Of a DNA stretch of 49,250 nucleotides, positions 25,884 through 35,165 are shown in pieces. How positions within the stretch are numbered: position 1 is the stretch's first letter; every line of letters starts with the position of its first letter. A model generated the notes under the pieces. The model did not search any database. It saw only the letters and a program-made list of their open reading frames with translations, and was not told the origin of the DNA. The position numbers and the translations under genes were made by a program. Source of the stretch: GCA-2862585 sp036340235 (GTDB lineage: Bacteria; Bacteroidota; Bacteroidia; Flavobacteriales; UBA7312); the NCBI GenBank assembly GCA_036340235.1, contig JAYYZE010000037.1:1-49250 (forward strand), given 5' to 3'.

Positions 25884-27140
25884 ATGGCAGAAGTAGTGAA
25901 TATGCCACGCTTGAGCGACACAATGACTGAAGGCGTAGTAGCAAAATGGCACAAAAAAATTGGCGACCAAGTTTCAGAAGGCGATCTAATTGCTGAAATT
26001 GAAACCGATAAAGCCACTATGGAATTCGAAAGTTTTCAAGAAGGATATCTCTTACATATAGGAGTTGAAGAGGGAGGCAAAGCCCCAGTAGACAGCATAC
26101 TCGCTATATTGGGAGAAGAAGGTGAAGACATTAGTGAACTTCTAAAAGCTGACATAAGCGATGAACCAGAAAAAGAACAAAGTGTAAAAAAAGAAGAACA
26201 GAAAGTAGTTGTAGAATCCACAGCTCCCGAAGAAGTCGTTCAAAAACCTGTCGAAGTAACGATTGTAGAAAGCACACCAATCACTAAACACGAGAGCAAC
26301 GATTCAACTATTGTTTCACCACTAGCAAAAAAACTAGCGAGTGAGCGAAACATAAACCTTTCACTAGTAAAAGGAAGTGGTGACAATGGTAGAATCATCA
26401 AAAGAGATATTGACAACTACAACGGAAGTAATCTAAGGCCATCTGTCGAAAGACACACAGAAATTGAAGTCTCGCAAATGAGAAAAGTGATTGCTCAACG
26501 ATTAGGCGAAAGTAAATTTTCAGCCCCTCACTTCTACCTCACTGCGGAAATAAATATGGATAAAACCATTGAAGCTAGACAAGCGATAAATCAGCTGTCT
26601 CCAGTCAAGATTTCCTTCAATGATATGATTGTCAAAGCATGCGCCATGGCGCTAGAACAAAATCCACAAGCGAATTCTAGTTGGCTAGGTGATAAAATTC
26701 GCACAAATGAACACATTCACATAGGAGTTGCCATGGCTGTTGAAGAAGGCCTTCTTGTGCCTGTCGTTCGTTTTGCCAATAACAAACGACTTTCAGAAAT
26801 TTCTAGTCAAATAAAAGAGTATAGTGCAAAGGCTAAAGCTAAAAAACTACAACCAGAAGACTGGGCAGGGAACACTTTTACCATTTCCAATCTAGGGATG
26901 TTTGACATTGAAGCTTTTACAGCTATTATTAACCCACCAGACGCTTGTATTTTAGCTGTCGGTAGTATCGTCAAAAAACCCATAGTTAAAGATGGTAAAA
27001 TCGTTATTGGCAATACATTAAAAGTTACTTTATCATGCGACCACAGAGTAGTAGATGGCGTAGTTGGGGCGAAATTTTTAGGTGTATTAAAATCCTATTT
27101 AGAAAATCCCGTACTGTTTATGGGAGCCAATAGTATATAG
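25884..27140 (+). CDS. pdhC: Dihydrolipoamide acetyltransferase (E2) of pyruvate dehydrogenase
   Basis: The 418-residue protein has one lipoyl domain (1-80; lipoyl Lys43 in ETDKATMEFES), an acidic Glu/Val-rich linker, an E3/E1-binding domain (about 142-175; VSPLAKKLASERNINLSLV, GRIIKRDID) and the catalytic core. The core ends with SCDHRVVDG, with catalytic His387 and Asp391. It transfers acetyl from lipoate to CoA. Together with pdhA it forms a two-gene unit. Confidence 0.95.
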   Translation: MAEVVNMPRLSDTMTEGVVAKWHKKIGDQVSEGDLIAEIETDKATMEFESFQEGYLLHIGVEEGGKAPVDSILAILGEEGEDISELLKADISDEPEKEQSVKKEEQKVVVESTAPEEVVQKPVEVTIVESTPITKHESNDSTIVSPLAKKLASERNINLSLVKGSGDNGRIIKRDIDNYNGSNLRPSVERHTEIEVSQMRKVIAQRLGESKFSAPHFYLTAEINMDKTIEARQAINQLSPVKISFNDMIVKACAMALEQNPQANSSWLGDKIRTNEHIHIGVAMAVEEGLLVPVVRFANNKRLSEISSQIKEYSAKAKAKKLQPEDWAGNTFTISNLGMFDIEAFTAIINPPDACILAVGSIVKKPIVKDGKIVIGNTLKVTLSCDHRVVDGVVGAKFLGVLKSYLENPVLFMGANSI

Positions 27141-27203
27141 CGTTATTCGTTGCTAGAGCTGATACTGTGGCTTTCTTAAAAGTACGATTTCTAACATAAC
27201 GAC

Positions 27204-29297
27204 ATGCAAGAATTGTTCACATCCATTGAGTACTTAAAAGGTGTGGGACCAAAACGCGCTGAAGTATTGAGGAAGGAATTAGGAATTCACACCTTTCAAG
27301 ACCTGCTTTTCCACGTACCCTTTAGATATGTCGACAAAACAACTTTTTACAACACCCAACAGATAAATAGCGATCTTCCATACGTTCAAGTGATTGGTAA
27401 AATTGTGAATTTGAAAGAGTTGGGGGCAAAAAGAAGCAAGCGGCTTAGCGCCACATTGCAAGACCAACATGGTACCTTAGAATTAGTTTGGTTCAAAGGC
27501 ATTCAATGGATTAAAGATAGTTTGGAAGTCAACACTGAATATATTGTATTTGGTAAACCTAATTTATTTAACGGTAAGATAAATATCGCTCATCCTGAAA
27601 TTGATCTTTTTACTAGTCAAAACAGGCTAAATCATGATAAACTGCAGCCCGTATACCCATCTACTGAAGAGTTAAGTAAAAAAGGGCTTTCAAACAAGGC
27701 GGTAGCAAAACTCACCAAGACTTTAGTCCAACAGCTCAAACATTCAATTCCCGAGACGCTTTCCAAAAAGCTTATCACTAAATTAAACCTCTTAGCTAGA
27801 TATGAAGCGTTTGAAAATATTCATTTTCCAAAAAATAATGAAAGCCTGCAAAGAGCACAGTATAGACTAAAATTTGAAGAGCTTTTTTTTATTCAATTAC
27901 AGCTTATTAGAATGAAAATCGTTCGTCAAAAAAAACTCAAGGGGTTTCCACTCTTAAATGTTGGCGACACTTTCAACAATTTTTTCCACCATCATTTGCC
28001 ATTTGATCTTACAAACGCACAAAAGCGAGTATTAAAAGAAATTAGACAAGATTGTGGCAAAGAAGCTCAGATGAATCGCTTGCTTCAGGGCGATGTGGGT
28101 AGCGGAAAAACACTAGTAGCCCTAATGAGTATGCTTCTGGCCATAGACAATGGCTATCAAACATGCCTTATGGCGCCAACTGAAATTCTAGCTCAACAAC
28201 ACTTTACAACGCTCACCGACTTACTAAAAAACATGCCCATTCGTATTGATCTGCTTACTGGCTCTGTAAAAAAATCTGATCGAGCAAATATTCATCGAGA
28301 GCTAGAAAATGGCAACACACGTATTTTAATCGGCACACACGCACTATTAGAAGACAAAGTGAAATTCAAAAACTTGGGATTTGTAGTTATCGACGAACAA
28401 CATCGATTTGGTGTCGCACAACGTGCAAAAATGTGGTTAAAAAACAGTAAACCACCTCATGTTTTAGTAATGACCGCCACACCCATTCCAAGAACATTAG
28501 CCATGACCCTTTATGGCGATCTGGACATCTCCGTTATTGATGAACTACCACCTGGAAGAAAAAACATTAAAACCATTTGGAAGTCAGAAAGTGGTCGATT
28601 AAATATGTTGGGTTTCGTCAGAAAAGAAATTGAAAAAGGAAGACAGGCTTATATCGTTTACCCACTAATAAACGAAAGTGAATCAATGGATTACAAAGAC
28701 TTGATGGATGGCTATGAAAGTATATGTCGAGCATTTAAAGAATACAATATTTCCATTGTTCATGGTCAAATGAAATCAGAGGACAAAGATTTTGAAATGA
28801 ATCGATTTAGCAAAGGCGAAACACAAATATTGGTGGCAACCACAGTTATTGAGGTAGGTGTCAACGTTCCCAATGCCAGTATTATGGTTATTGAAAGTGC
28901 TGAACGATTTGGCCTATCACAACTCCATCAGTTACGCGGTCGAGTTGGAAGAGGCGCAGCACAGTCCTATTGTATTTTGATGAGTGGAAATAAAATCAGT
29001 AAAGAAGGGCAAGAGCGACTAAAGACCATGGTTCGCACTAGCAATGGATTTGAGATTGCAGAAGTTGACCTGAAACTTAGAGGCCCGGGTGATATGATGG
29101 GAACACAGCAAAGTGGTATCCTTGAACTGAAGGTTGCTGATATAATAAAAGACAATGCCATATTACTTTATGCAAGAAAGTTAGCCCTTGAAGTATTAGA
29201 AAACGACCCAGAGCTGAACCAACCACAAAACGAAGTCATTCGCAAGCACTACAAAGCCATTAGTAGCAAACATATCGAATGGAGTAGAATATCCTAG
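27204..29297 (+). CDS. recG: ATP-dependent DNA helicase RecG
   Basis: The 697-residue protein has the N-terminal wedge domain (about 1-200; LKGVGPKRAEVL, DLLFHVPFRYVD), then helicase motifs: Walker A GDVGSGKT at 296-303, the DEQH box at 397-400 (VVIDEQHRFGV), motif III TATPIPRTLAM, ATTVIEVGVNVPNA and QLRGRVGRG. The C-terminal TRG region contains LRGPGDMMGTQQSG. It remodels stalled replication forks and Holliday junctions. It stands 63 bases after pdhC and seems to be separate from it. Confidence 0.97.
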   Translation: MQELFTSIEYLKGVGPKRAEVLRKELGIHTFQDLLFHVPFRYVDKTTFYNTQQINSDLPYVQVIGKIVNLKELGAKRSKRLSATLQDQHGTLELVWFKGIQWIKDSLEVNTEYIVFGKPNLFNGKINIAHPEIDLFTSQNRLNHDKLQPVYPSTEELSKKGLSNKAVAKLTKTLVQQLKHSIPETLSKKLITKLNLLARYEAFENIHFPKNNESLQRAQYRLKFEELFFIQLQLIRMKIVRQKKLKGFPLLNVGDTFNNFFHHHLPFDLTNAQKRVLKEIRQDCGKEAQMNRLLQGDVGSGKTLVALMSMLLAIDNGYQTCLMAPTEILAQQHFTTLTDLLKNMPIRIDLLTGSVKKSDRANIHRELENGNTRILIGTHALLEDKVKFKNLGFVVIDEQHRFGVAQRAKMWLKNSKPPHVLVMTATPIPRTLAMTLYGDLDISVIDELPPGRKNIKTIWKSESGRLNMLGFVRKEIEKGRQAYIVYPLINESESMDYKDLMDGYESICRAFKEYNISIVHGQMKSEDKDFEMNRFSKGETQILVATTVIEVGVNVPNASIMVIESAERFGLSQLHQLRGRVGRGAAQSYCILMSGNKISKEGQERLKTMVRTSNGFEIAEVDLKLRGPGDMMGTQQSGILELKVADIIKDNAILLYARKLALEVLENDPELNQPQNEVIRKHYKAISSKHIEWSRIS

Positions 29298-29354
29298 CAC
29301 TAAAAGCCAACGACCTAATTCTTTTTTATAATTTTACATTTTAATTTTACCACA

Positions 29355-31781
29355 ATGAAAATATCATATAGTTGGCTTAAAGAATACATAAATATTGACT
29401 TGCAGGCAGAGGTGGTTGCCAAATACTTGACTGACTCAGGATTAGAGGTAGAAGGAATCGAAACCATAGAAAGCGTAAAAGGAGGCTTAAAAGGTGTTGT
29501 GATTGGGGAAGTAATGAGTAAAGATAAGCACCCTAATGCTGATAAATTAAACATTACTAGCGTTAACGTAGGACAAGAAAACAATCTACAGATTATATGT
29601 GGCGCCCCAAATGTCAGTGTTGGTCAAAAAGTAGCTGTTGCTACTGTTGGCAGTGTTATTTACACAACAAACGATTCATTTAAAATTAAAAAAAGCAAAA
29701 TAAGAGGGGAGGTTTCTGAAGGAATGATTTGCTCTGAATCAGAACTCGGTCTGGGAAATGACCATGATGGAATAATGGTATTAGAAAACACCGCTGTGGC
29801 AGGAACTTTGGCTAGCGAATTTTTTAAGGTAGAAAGCGATGTGGTATTCGAAATAGGATTAACCCCAAACCGCTCTGACGCAATGTCCCATTACGGAGTA
29901 GCAAGGGACTTAGTTGCTGCACTAAAACAAACTAACATACACTGCAACTTATCACTTCCTGAAATCAACGAATTTGAAGCACCAAAAAGCAGCCCCATAA
30001 CTGTTGAGGTGAAGGATTTAGAAGCCTGCCCTAGATATGCTGCTATATGCATTGACAATGTGCAGGTTAATGAATCTCCTTCGTGGCTAAAAAAGAAACT
30101 CAATAATGTTGGACTAACTCCGATAAATAACGTTGTTGATATTACCAATTTTGTACTTCATGAAATGGGACAACCACTACATGCCTTTGATGCTTCAAAA
30201 ATAAAAGATAAAAAAGTCATCGTAAGTAAGCTAGATGACAAAACCGAGTTCACTACACTAGATGAGGAAAAACGTAAACTTTCATGTGATGATTTAATGA
30301 TTTGCAACGGTCATCTTGAACCTATGTGTATAGCAGGCGTTTTTGGAGGAATGGAATCAGGTGTCAACTCAACCACTACCAATATTTTCTTAGAAAGTGC
30401 CTATTTTGACCCCATTTCAATAAGAAGAAGTGCTAAGCGACACGCCCTAAGCACTGATGCATCGTTTCGATTTGAACGAGGCGTAGACCCCAATACTGTG
30501 ATATACGCTTTAAAACGTGCTGCCAACCTCATTGAAGAAATTTGTCAAGGCACAATTTCATCTGAAATAATAGATATTTATCCCAAACCAATTGAACCGC
30601 AAAAAGTATTGGTTTACTTCAAGACCGTTGATCAACTAATTGGTGAAAAGATACCACATGAAACCATTAAGTCAATACTAGACACATTAGAAATAGATGT
30701 ATTACGTTCTGACGAAAACATGATGGAGCTAGCAGTTCCGACCTACAGAAAAGACGTAACCAGAGAAGTAGATATTATTGAAGAAATTCTTCGAATATAT
30801 GGATTCAACAACATAAGTATTCCAAAACGTATTTCGTCCTCAATAAGCTATTCACAAAAACCAAACCCAACACATTTAAAAAATGTGGTTTCTAATTTTT
30901 TGACAAGCAACGGATTCAACGAATGCATGAATAATTCATTGACAAAAATAGATTATTGTCGATTAATAGACGAAATAAAGGAAGAAGAATGCATTAAAAT
31001 CATTAATCCCCTAAGTCAAGATTTAAATGTTCTAAGACAAAGTTTACTATTTTCAGGATTAGAAAACATTTCCCACAACATAAATAGAAAAGCAAGTGAT
31101 TTAAGCTTCTATGAATTTGGTAAAAGCTATCGGCTTGTGAATGGAAAACGGCTTGAAAAAAATAAATTAATCCTCATTGCTTGTGGCAATGAAATGGAAG
31201 AAAATTGGCAAGATATAAAAAAAGCCAAAGATTTTTACTGGCTTAAAAAATACGTGGTATTGGTATTGAATCGACTAGGAATTCCAGCTTTGAAAGAAAA
31301 AAACACATCCCTTTCCTATCTAGATGATTCATATTCAATCGTTTCCAAAAAAAACACCTTATGTGAATTTGGCTATGTTTCTGATCATTTACTCAAGTCA
31401 TTTAATATCAAGACAGAGGTTCTGTACGCCGAGTTTGACTGGGATACCATATTATGCTGTTATCTAGCTAAAGACATCACATACTCTGAATACAGTAAAT
31501 ACCCTTCTGTAAAAAGAGATTTATCATTATTACTAGATACAAACATAGAGTTTTCAGCACTCAAAAAACTAGCCTTTCAAACAGAAACAAAACTTCTTAG
31601 GTCGGTGAATTTATTTGATGTTTATGAAGGAAAAAATCTCCCTCATGGCAAAAAATCTTATGCTTTGAGTTTCGTTCTTGAAAACAAAGAAAAAACAATG
31701 ACTGATAGCGAAATTGATGACACAATGAATCGTCTATTGCAAGCGTTTGAACATAAAATAAAGGCTGAAGTCAGAAAGTAA
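29355..31781 (+). CDS. pheT: Phenylalanyl-tRNA synthetase beta subunit
   Basis: The 808-residue protein starts MKISYSWLKEYI, with a tRNA-binding EMAP-like domain (about 40-155; HPNADKLNITSVNVG, GMICSESELGLG). The B3/B4 editing domain includes LTPINNVVDITNFVLHEMGQPLHAFD, and B5 and the catalytic-like core follow (SFRFERGVDPNTV, REVDIIEEILRIYGF). The C-terminal ferredoxin-like anticodon-binding domain carries YPSVKRDLSLLLD. It forms the alpha2-beta2 enzyme with PheS, whose gene is not in this window. Length and domain order are normal. Confidence 0.97.
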   Translation: MKISYSWLKEYINIDLQAEVVAKYLTDSGLEVEGIETIESVKGGLKGVVIGEVMSKDKHPNADKLNITSVNVGQENNLQIICGAPNVSVGQKVAVATVGSVIYTTNDSFKIKKSKIRGEVSEGMICSESELGLGNDHDGIMVLENTAVAGTLASEFFKVESDVVFEIGLTPNRSDAMSHYGVARDLVAALKQTNIHCNLSLPEINEFEAPKSSPITVEVKDLEACPRYAAICIDNVQVNESPSWLKKKLNNVGLTPINNVVDITNFVLHEMGQPLHAFDASKIKDKKVIVSKLDDKTEFTTLDEEKRKLSCDDLMICNGHLEPMCIAGVFGGMESGVNSTTTNIFLESAYFDPISIRRSAKRHALSTDASFRFERGVDPNTVIYALKRAANLIEEICQGTISSEIIDIYPKPIEPQKVLVYFKTVDQLIGEKIPHETIKSILDTLEIDVLRSDENMMELAVPTYRKDVTREVDIIEEILRIYGFNNISIPKRISSSISYSQKPNPTHLKNVVSNFLTSNGFNECMNNSLTKIDYCRLIDEIKEEECIKIINPLSQDLNVLRQSLLFSGLENISHNINRKASDLSFYEFGKSYRLVNGKRLEKNKLILIACGNEMEENWQDIKKAKDFYWLKKYVVLVLNRLGIPALKEKNTSLSYLDDSYSIVSKKNTLCEFGYVSDHLLKSFNIKTEVLYAEFDWDTILCCYLAKDITYSEYSKYPSVKRDLSLLLDTNIEFSALKKLAFQTETKLLRSVNLFDVYEGKNLPHGKKSYALSFVLENKEKTMTDSEIDDTMNRLLQAFEHKIKAEVRK

Positions 31782-31792
31782 TTCTAATTCAC

Positions 31793-31800
31793 TATATTTG
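31793..31800 (+). promoter_or_regulatory. Promoter box that fixes the start of the barrel gene
   Basis: TATATTTG followed by AC matches TAnnTTTG, 12 bases after the pheT stop and 33 bases before the ATG at 31834. A TTG at 31798 lies inside this box and would add twelve residues before a good signal peptide, so that start is very unlikely. Confidence 0.55.
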
Positions 31801-31833
31801 ACGACTAGAAAACAAAGTAAATACTTAGTAAAA

Positions 31834-33018
31834 ATGAAAAAAATTGCCCTAATATTTGTTGGCTTATTAATTGGATTCTTCTCATACTCTCAAGAAAGTG
31901 TTGTGAAAGTGAGTGGGTTGGATGCCGCCTTTGGCATGTATGAAGTTTCCTATGAACGAACTTTCAACGAAGGAATGAATAACATTAAATCATCTGGTCG
32001 ATTACGCTCCCAAGGGAAATGGCCTAACATCCTTACCAAAGGGTCTTTACAGTTTTCTTTATCTTTTATTAGCTTGAATCAGTCCCAGACATTCGGCGAT
32101 GGGCTAACTGCCGTTATTGATACCAACTCAAACTATGATTTTAACAATAATGTTAATGGTATTCAGGTGGTGGCTGAATCTACCAATCATTCCGTTGCCA
32201 GACAATCCGTTACTAAAGTGTCTGGTTTTGGATTTGGAGTGGAATATAGAAGCTATATTAAAACATACAGCCAAAACATAGGCGATCCACCAAGAGGGTG
32301 GTATTTTGCTCCATTTGTAAACATACAATCAACCACCATTGATTTTGACGATAACACCCCATTGGAAGTAAATCAAGCTATGAACTACTTGATGTATCCA
32401 CAGTTGTATCAAAACGATGTTTTTGAGGGCTACACAGGCCCTTGGTTAAACTCGGAAAATACGGATCCAACAGCGGATAACTATGGAGAAGCAAATACCA
32501 ATGGAGCTATTTTTACAAACCCTAATAGTACCAACGCTGCGGTGAGTAACTATGACCTTACATGGCACGACGTTTCATACAAACAAAATGAGTTTACATT
32601 TATGGGAGGTGTGGCCATTGGTCGTCAGTGGTTATTTTTTGATAAGCTGTCTTTAGATATTCAAGTTGGCCCCCAGTACAAATTAGTTAGCAGAAGCGAA
32701 AGAGTCTTTAATGGAAACGATACTTGGAACTTAAACCAAAATGTAGATAATGTGAATGACTTAGCATATGACCCTAATTATTATCTACAAATAAAGTACG
32801 GTGATGTTTACGCGTTTAGTGGCACTGCTCCTGACACTGATGTGGCTAATGGCTATTATGGAATCGTTGATGAAGATGGCAACACGGTTGTTATCAAAGC
32901 CAAAGGAAATGAATCATTGAAGTTTACATCAGGTTTTTACAGAGATTTGGATGGCCTTACCGATTTTGCGAAACTCGAAACATACAGAATTAAGATTCGA
33001 TTAGGTTTTGCATTCTAG
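31834..33018 (+). CDS. Exported outer-membrane beta-barrel protein
   Basis: The 394-residue protein begins with a signal peptide (MKKIALIFVGLLIGFFSYSQ). The mature part alternates strands with long loops rich in Asn, Asp, Thr and Tyr, for example PNSTNAAVSNYDLTWHDVSY and NVDNVNDLAYDPNYYLQ. It ends TYRIKIRLGFAF, a typical BAM-recognised last strand with terminal Phe. VSYERTF and GFGFGVEYRSYI are common barrel strands in this phylum. I cannot assign it to a named family. The next gene, a lipoprotein, follows after 53 bases and could be its partner. Confidence 0.78.
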   Translation: MKKIALIFVGLLIGFFSYSQESVVKVSGLDAAFGMYEVSYERTFNEGMNNIKSSGRLRSQGKWPNILTKGSLQFSLSFISLNQSQTFGDGLTAVIDTNSNYDFNNNVNGIQVVAESTNHSVARQSVTKVSGFGFGVEYRSYIKTYSQNIGDPPRGWYFAPFVNIQSTTIDFDDNTPLEVNQAMNYLMYPQLYQNDVFEGYTGPWLNSENTDPTADNYGEANTNGAIFTNPNSTNAAVSNYDLTWHDVSYKQNEFTFMGGVAIGRQWLFFDKLSLDIQVGPQYKLVSRSERVFNGNDTWNLNQNVDNVNDLAYDPNYYLQIKYGDVYAFSGTAPDTDVANGYYGIVDEDGNTVVIKAKGNESLKFTSGFYRDLDGLTDFAKLETYRIKIRLGFAF

Positions 33019-33071
33019 TTGATTATCCCAATAACCTTAACATATTTTTTTAAACTAACTAACTAATCTTT

Positions 33072-33464
33072 ATGAACTTAAAATTAATCTCGTCGTGTGC
33101 AATTGTGGTTGTACTCTTGTCATCTTGCTTAGAATGTTTAGACTGTCAGGTAACCACCGATATGAATTTGACCGTTGAATACCACACCTATGTTGACTCA
33201 ACTTCCAGCTATAGTTTAGACTCAACAACTAACTACACACTTCAAGGACTTGGTCAATTATTGGTTACCGATCCAGCAGTTCCAATAGACACAAACTCAG
33301 TAATAGATTTCGAACGATATCTTAGTCCCATATCAATTGGTGAATTTTGCGGCGAAGATTTAAAAGATGTTAAAAACACTTCTATCTCTTATGATCAAGT
33401 TTCTGGTGATTCCATCAATGGTCTATTCAAATATACATGGACAGAAAGCTGGGACTGCAGATAG
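33072..33464 (+). CDS. Small lipoprotein with CxxCxxC at its N-terminus
   Basis: The 130-residue protein has a type II signal peptide with lipobox LSSC; Cys19 would be lipidated. Cys22 and Cys25 follow at once (CLECLDCQV), then a strand-rich domain with TTDMNLTVEYHTYVDSTSSY and a C-terminal TWTESWDCR whose Cys may pair with another. I do not recognise a family. It lies downstream of the barrel gene on the same strand and converges with the TPR gene across 33 bases. Confidence 0.7.
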   Translation: MNLKLISSCAIVVVLLSSCLECLDCQVTTDMNLTVEYHTYVDSTSSYSLDSTTNYTLQGLGQLLVTDPAVPIDTNSVIDFERYLSPISIGEFCGEDLKDVKNTSISYDQVSGDSINGLFKYTWTESWDCR

Positions 33465-33497
33465 TCTAATCAATTGACACAAAAAAAGTAAAAAGGA

Positions 33498-35105
33498 TTA
33501 TTTGTATTCAGAAGCAAAATTGGTTCTTACGCCATCCTTAAACGCAATAATAAAGGCATTTTCGTAACCAATTTCATATACTTTATTTAAATACGATTCT
33601 GCTTTTGTATAGTCAGGAAACTTCCCACATATGAATGAATAGTAATCGTTACCTAAAGGAATGGTTAGAAGATCATCGTGCAAATAAATATCAATAGGCA
33701 TATTAAACTCACTGAAATCTCCCAAAGCCACTCTGAATATGGCGCCTTCTAAAAATGACAAATCTACATCCTTCAATTTTACACCGGTTTTGACAAAATC
33801 TTTATATATCTCGGTTAATTCATCTTTGTATCTTTCGTGTAGTTTGTACGCTTTTTTGGCACTTTTTTCATCTTCAAGTTCGTTATGAATCGCTACTTGG
33901 TTTTGATAAGACAACAAAAAGTATTTATCAACCGAATTACAATTTTCTAGTAGCTTAATGGCCTGTTCTTTATTTTCTACACCGTATTGCATTACAGCAA
34001 TATTGTATGTCCAATCACGCTCATCGTATATTTGTTTGGATAGCGTTTCAATAATAGGAACTACCTTCTTTAGATCTCTCTTTTCGCCACTTCTATAGTA
34101 AGACATTGCTAGGTTTGCATTCACATAGCTTTGTGTTAATTGAGATACTTTGGCTTGATTAAATTTTTTCAATGATGATTTAAATGCTTTTACGGCTAAT
34201 GGAAACTCACCAGAATTAAATAAAACAACCCCTTGATCGTAATACTCTTGGCCTTCCGTAATTTTCTTACGTTGACGATCATCAAATGCTACTATGGATT
34301 CATTCTTGAAAATAGATTTGCCATCGCCTTTGGCTTTTAGAGCAAGTGGATCAATGTTAATTCCTTTTGGAGCAATGTATATTTCATCAGGTTTTTGGGC
34401 TTTGCCTATTTCCTTTTCTTTGATTTTTTTCTTAGACAAAGCGAGCTGTTCCTTTCTTTGCTTCTCTGCTAATGACTCCTGTGCATATGTAAGATTTTCT
34501 AATACTTTATTTGCCTTTTTAGGTTCATTTATTTGTTGGTAAACTGCTGCTAGATTTCCGTAGGCCTTAAAGAAGTACTTGTCCATTTTAATTACAGACT
34601 CAAGGTATTCAGCAGCTTGCTGCTCGTTTTTACTTAAATATTGTAAAATTGCTAGATTATACAACCACTCTTTATCTTTCTCTATTGATTTAGTGATAAG
34701 GTCTAAATACCGAACAACTTTTTTTCTATTTCTTTCATCTTCACTTAGTTGGTGAGCAACTGCTAGCTGAAGATTGGGGTAGTTCAAAGCATTATCGGTG
34801 AATTTAATTCGTTTATAGTTTTTGAATGCTCTTTTGAAAGATTCAATGGCTTTTAATGGGTCCGACTGTTGAAGATACTTTACACCCTCTGTGTACGATT
34901 CTTCAGCAACTTTCAATTGTTCAGATGCTCTATCATTGAGGTTTTTAAGCTTGGCATTATCTGTTATTTTATTAACATCGGATAACACAATTAAATCATT
35001 TGCGCTGATAGAAACAACGGTCTGATCGTCTGTACCCTGAGCAAATAAAAATGTGTTAACAAAGCATGTTAACGAGAAAGCAAGTAAAAAAGCTACTTTT
35101 TTCAT
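33498..35105 (-). CDS. Exported duplicated TPR protein with SPOR-like C-terminus
   Basis: I start at the second ATG (35103-35105), giving a signal peptide MKKVAFLLAFSLTCFVNT...FAQ; the ATG at 35111 adds only two residues. Counting from 35111, residues 73-203 and 291-423 are clearly two copies of one TPR-like module: both have W-x-Y-N-x-A-x-x-QY, a Gln-Ala helix and DKYF...Y-N. A Lys-rich linker (211-290) joins them. Residues about 458-530 (FRVALGDFSEFN...YYSFICGKFPDYTKAESYLNKV) look like a SPOR-type domain, which in other proteins binds denuded peptidoglycan glycans. It lies 60 bases downstream of the adhesin stop on the same strand. The role is unknown; T9SS assembly or anchoring is inferred from context only. 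Confidence 0.75.
   Translation of the reverse strand: MKKVAFLLAFSLTCFVNTFLFAQGTDDQTVVSISANDLIVLSDVNKITDNAKLKNLNDRASEQLKVAEESYTEGVKYLQQSDPLKAIESFKRAFKNYKRIKFTDNALNYPNLQLAVAHQLSEDERNRKKVVRYLDLITKSIEKDKEWLYNLAILQYLSKNEQQAAEYLESVIKMDKYFFKAYGNLAAVYQQINEPKKANKVLENLTYAQESLAEKQRKEQLALSKKKIKEKEIGKAQKPDEIYIAPKGINIDPLALKAKGDGKSIFKNESIVAFDDRQRKKITEGQEYYDQGVVLFNSGEFPLAVKAFKSSLKKFNQAKVSQLTQSYVNANLAMSYYRSGEKRDLKKVVPIIETLSKQIYDERDWTYNIAVMQYGVENKEQAIKLLENCNSVDKYFLLSYQNQVAIHNELEDEKSAKKAYKLHERYKDELTEIYKDFVKTGVKLKDVDLSFLEGAIFRVALGDFSEFNMPIDIYLHDDLLTIPLGNDYYSFICGKFPDYTKAESYLNKVYEIGYENAFIIAFKDGVRTNFASEYK
33846..34895 (-). repeat. Intragenic duplication in the TPR gene
   Basis: Two copies of about 131 codons lie at about 34503-34895 and 33846-34241, separated by a linker of roughly 87 codons. 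The protein similarity is diverged, so the duplication is old. Shared positions include the tripeptide YN-x-A, QY, LE and DKYF at matching spacing. Confidence 0.65.
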
Positions 35106-35165
35106 TGTCATTGATTGTCTAAATTTAAACCTTACGAAGTTAATGAAAATTTAAAAACGTAATAT

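Noticed and set aside
24885..27140. Missing pdhB as gene loss
   Set aside because: Flavobacteria commonly carry pdhA-pdhC together with pdhB elsewhere; the window alone cannot show a loss.
33465..33497. Terminator between the lipoprotein gene and the converging TPR gene
   Set aside because: Only a five-pair stem (TAATC/GATTA) with a long A-rich loop can be formed, so there is no convincing hairpin.
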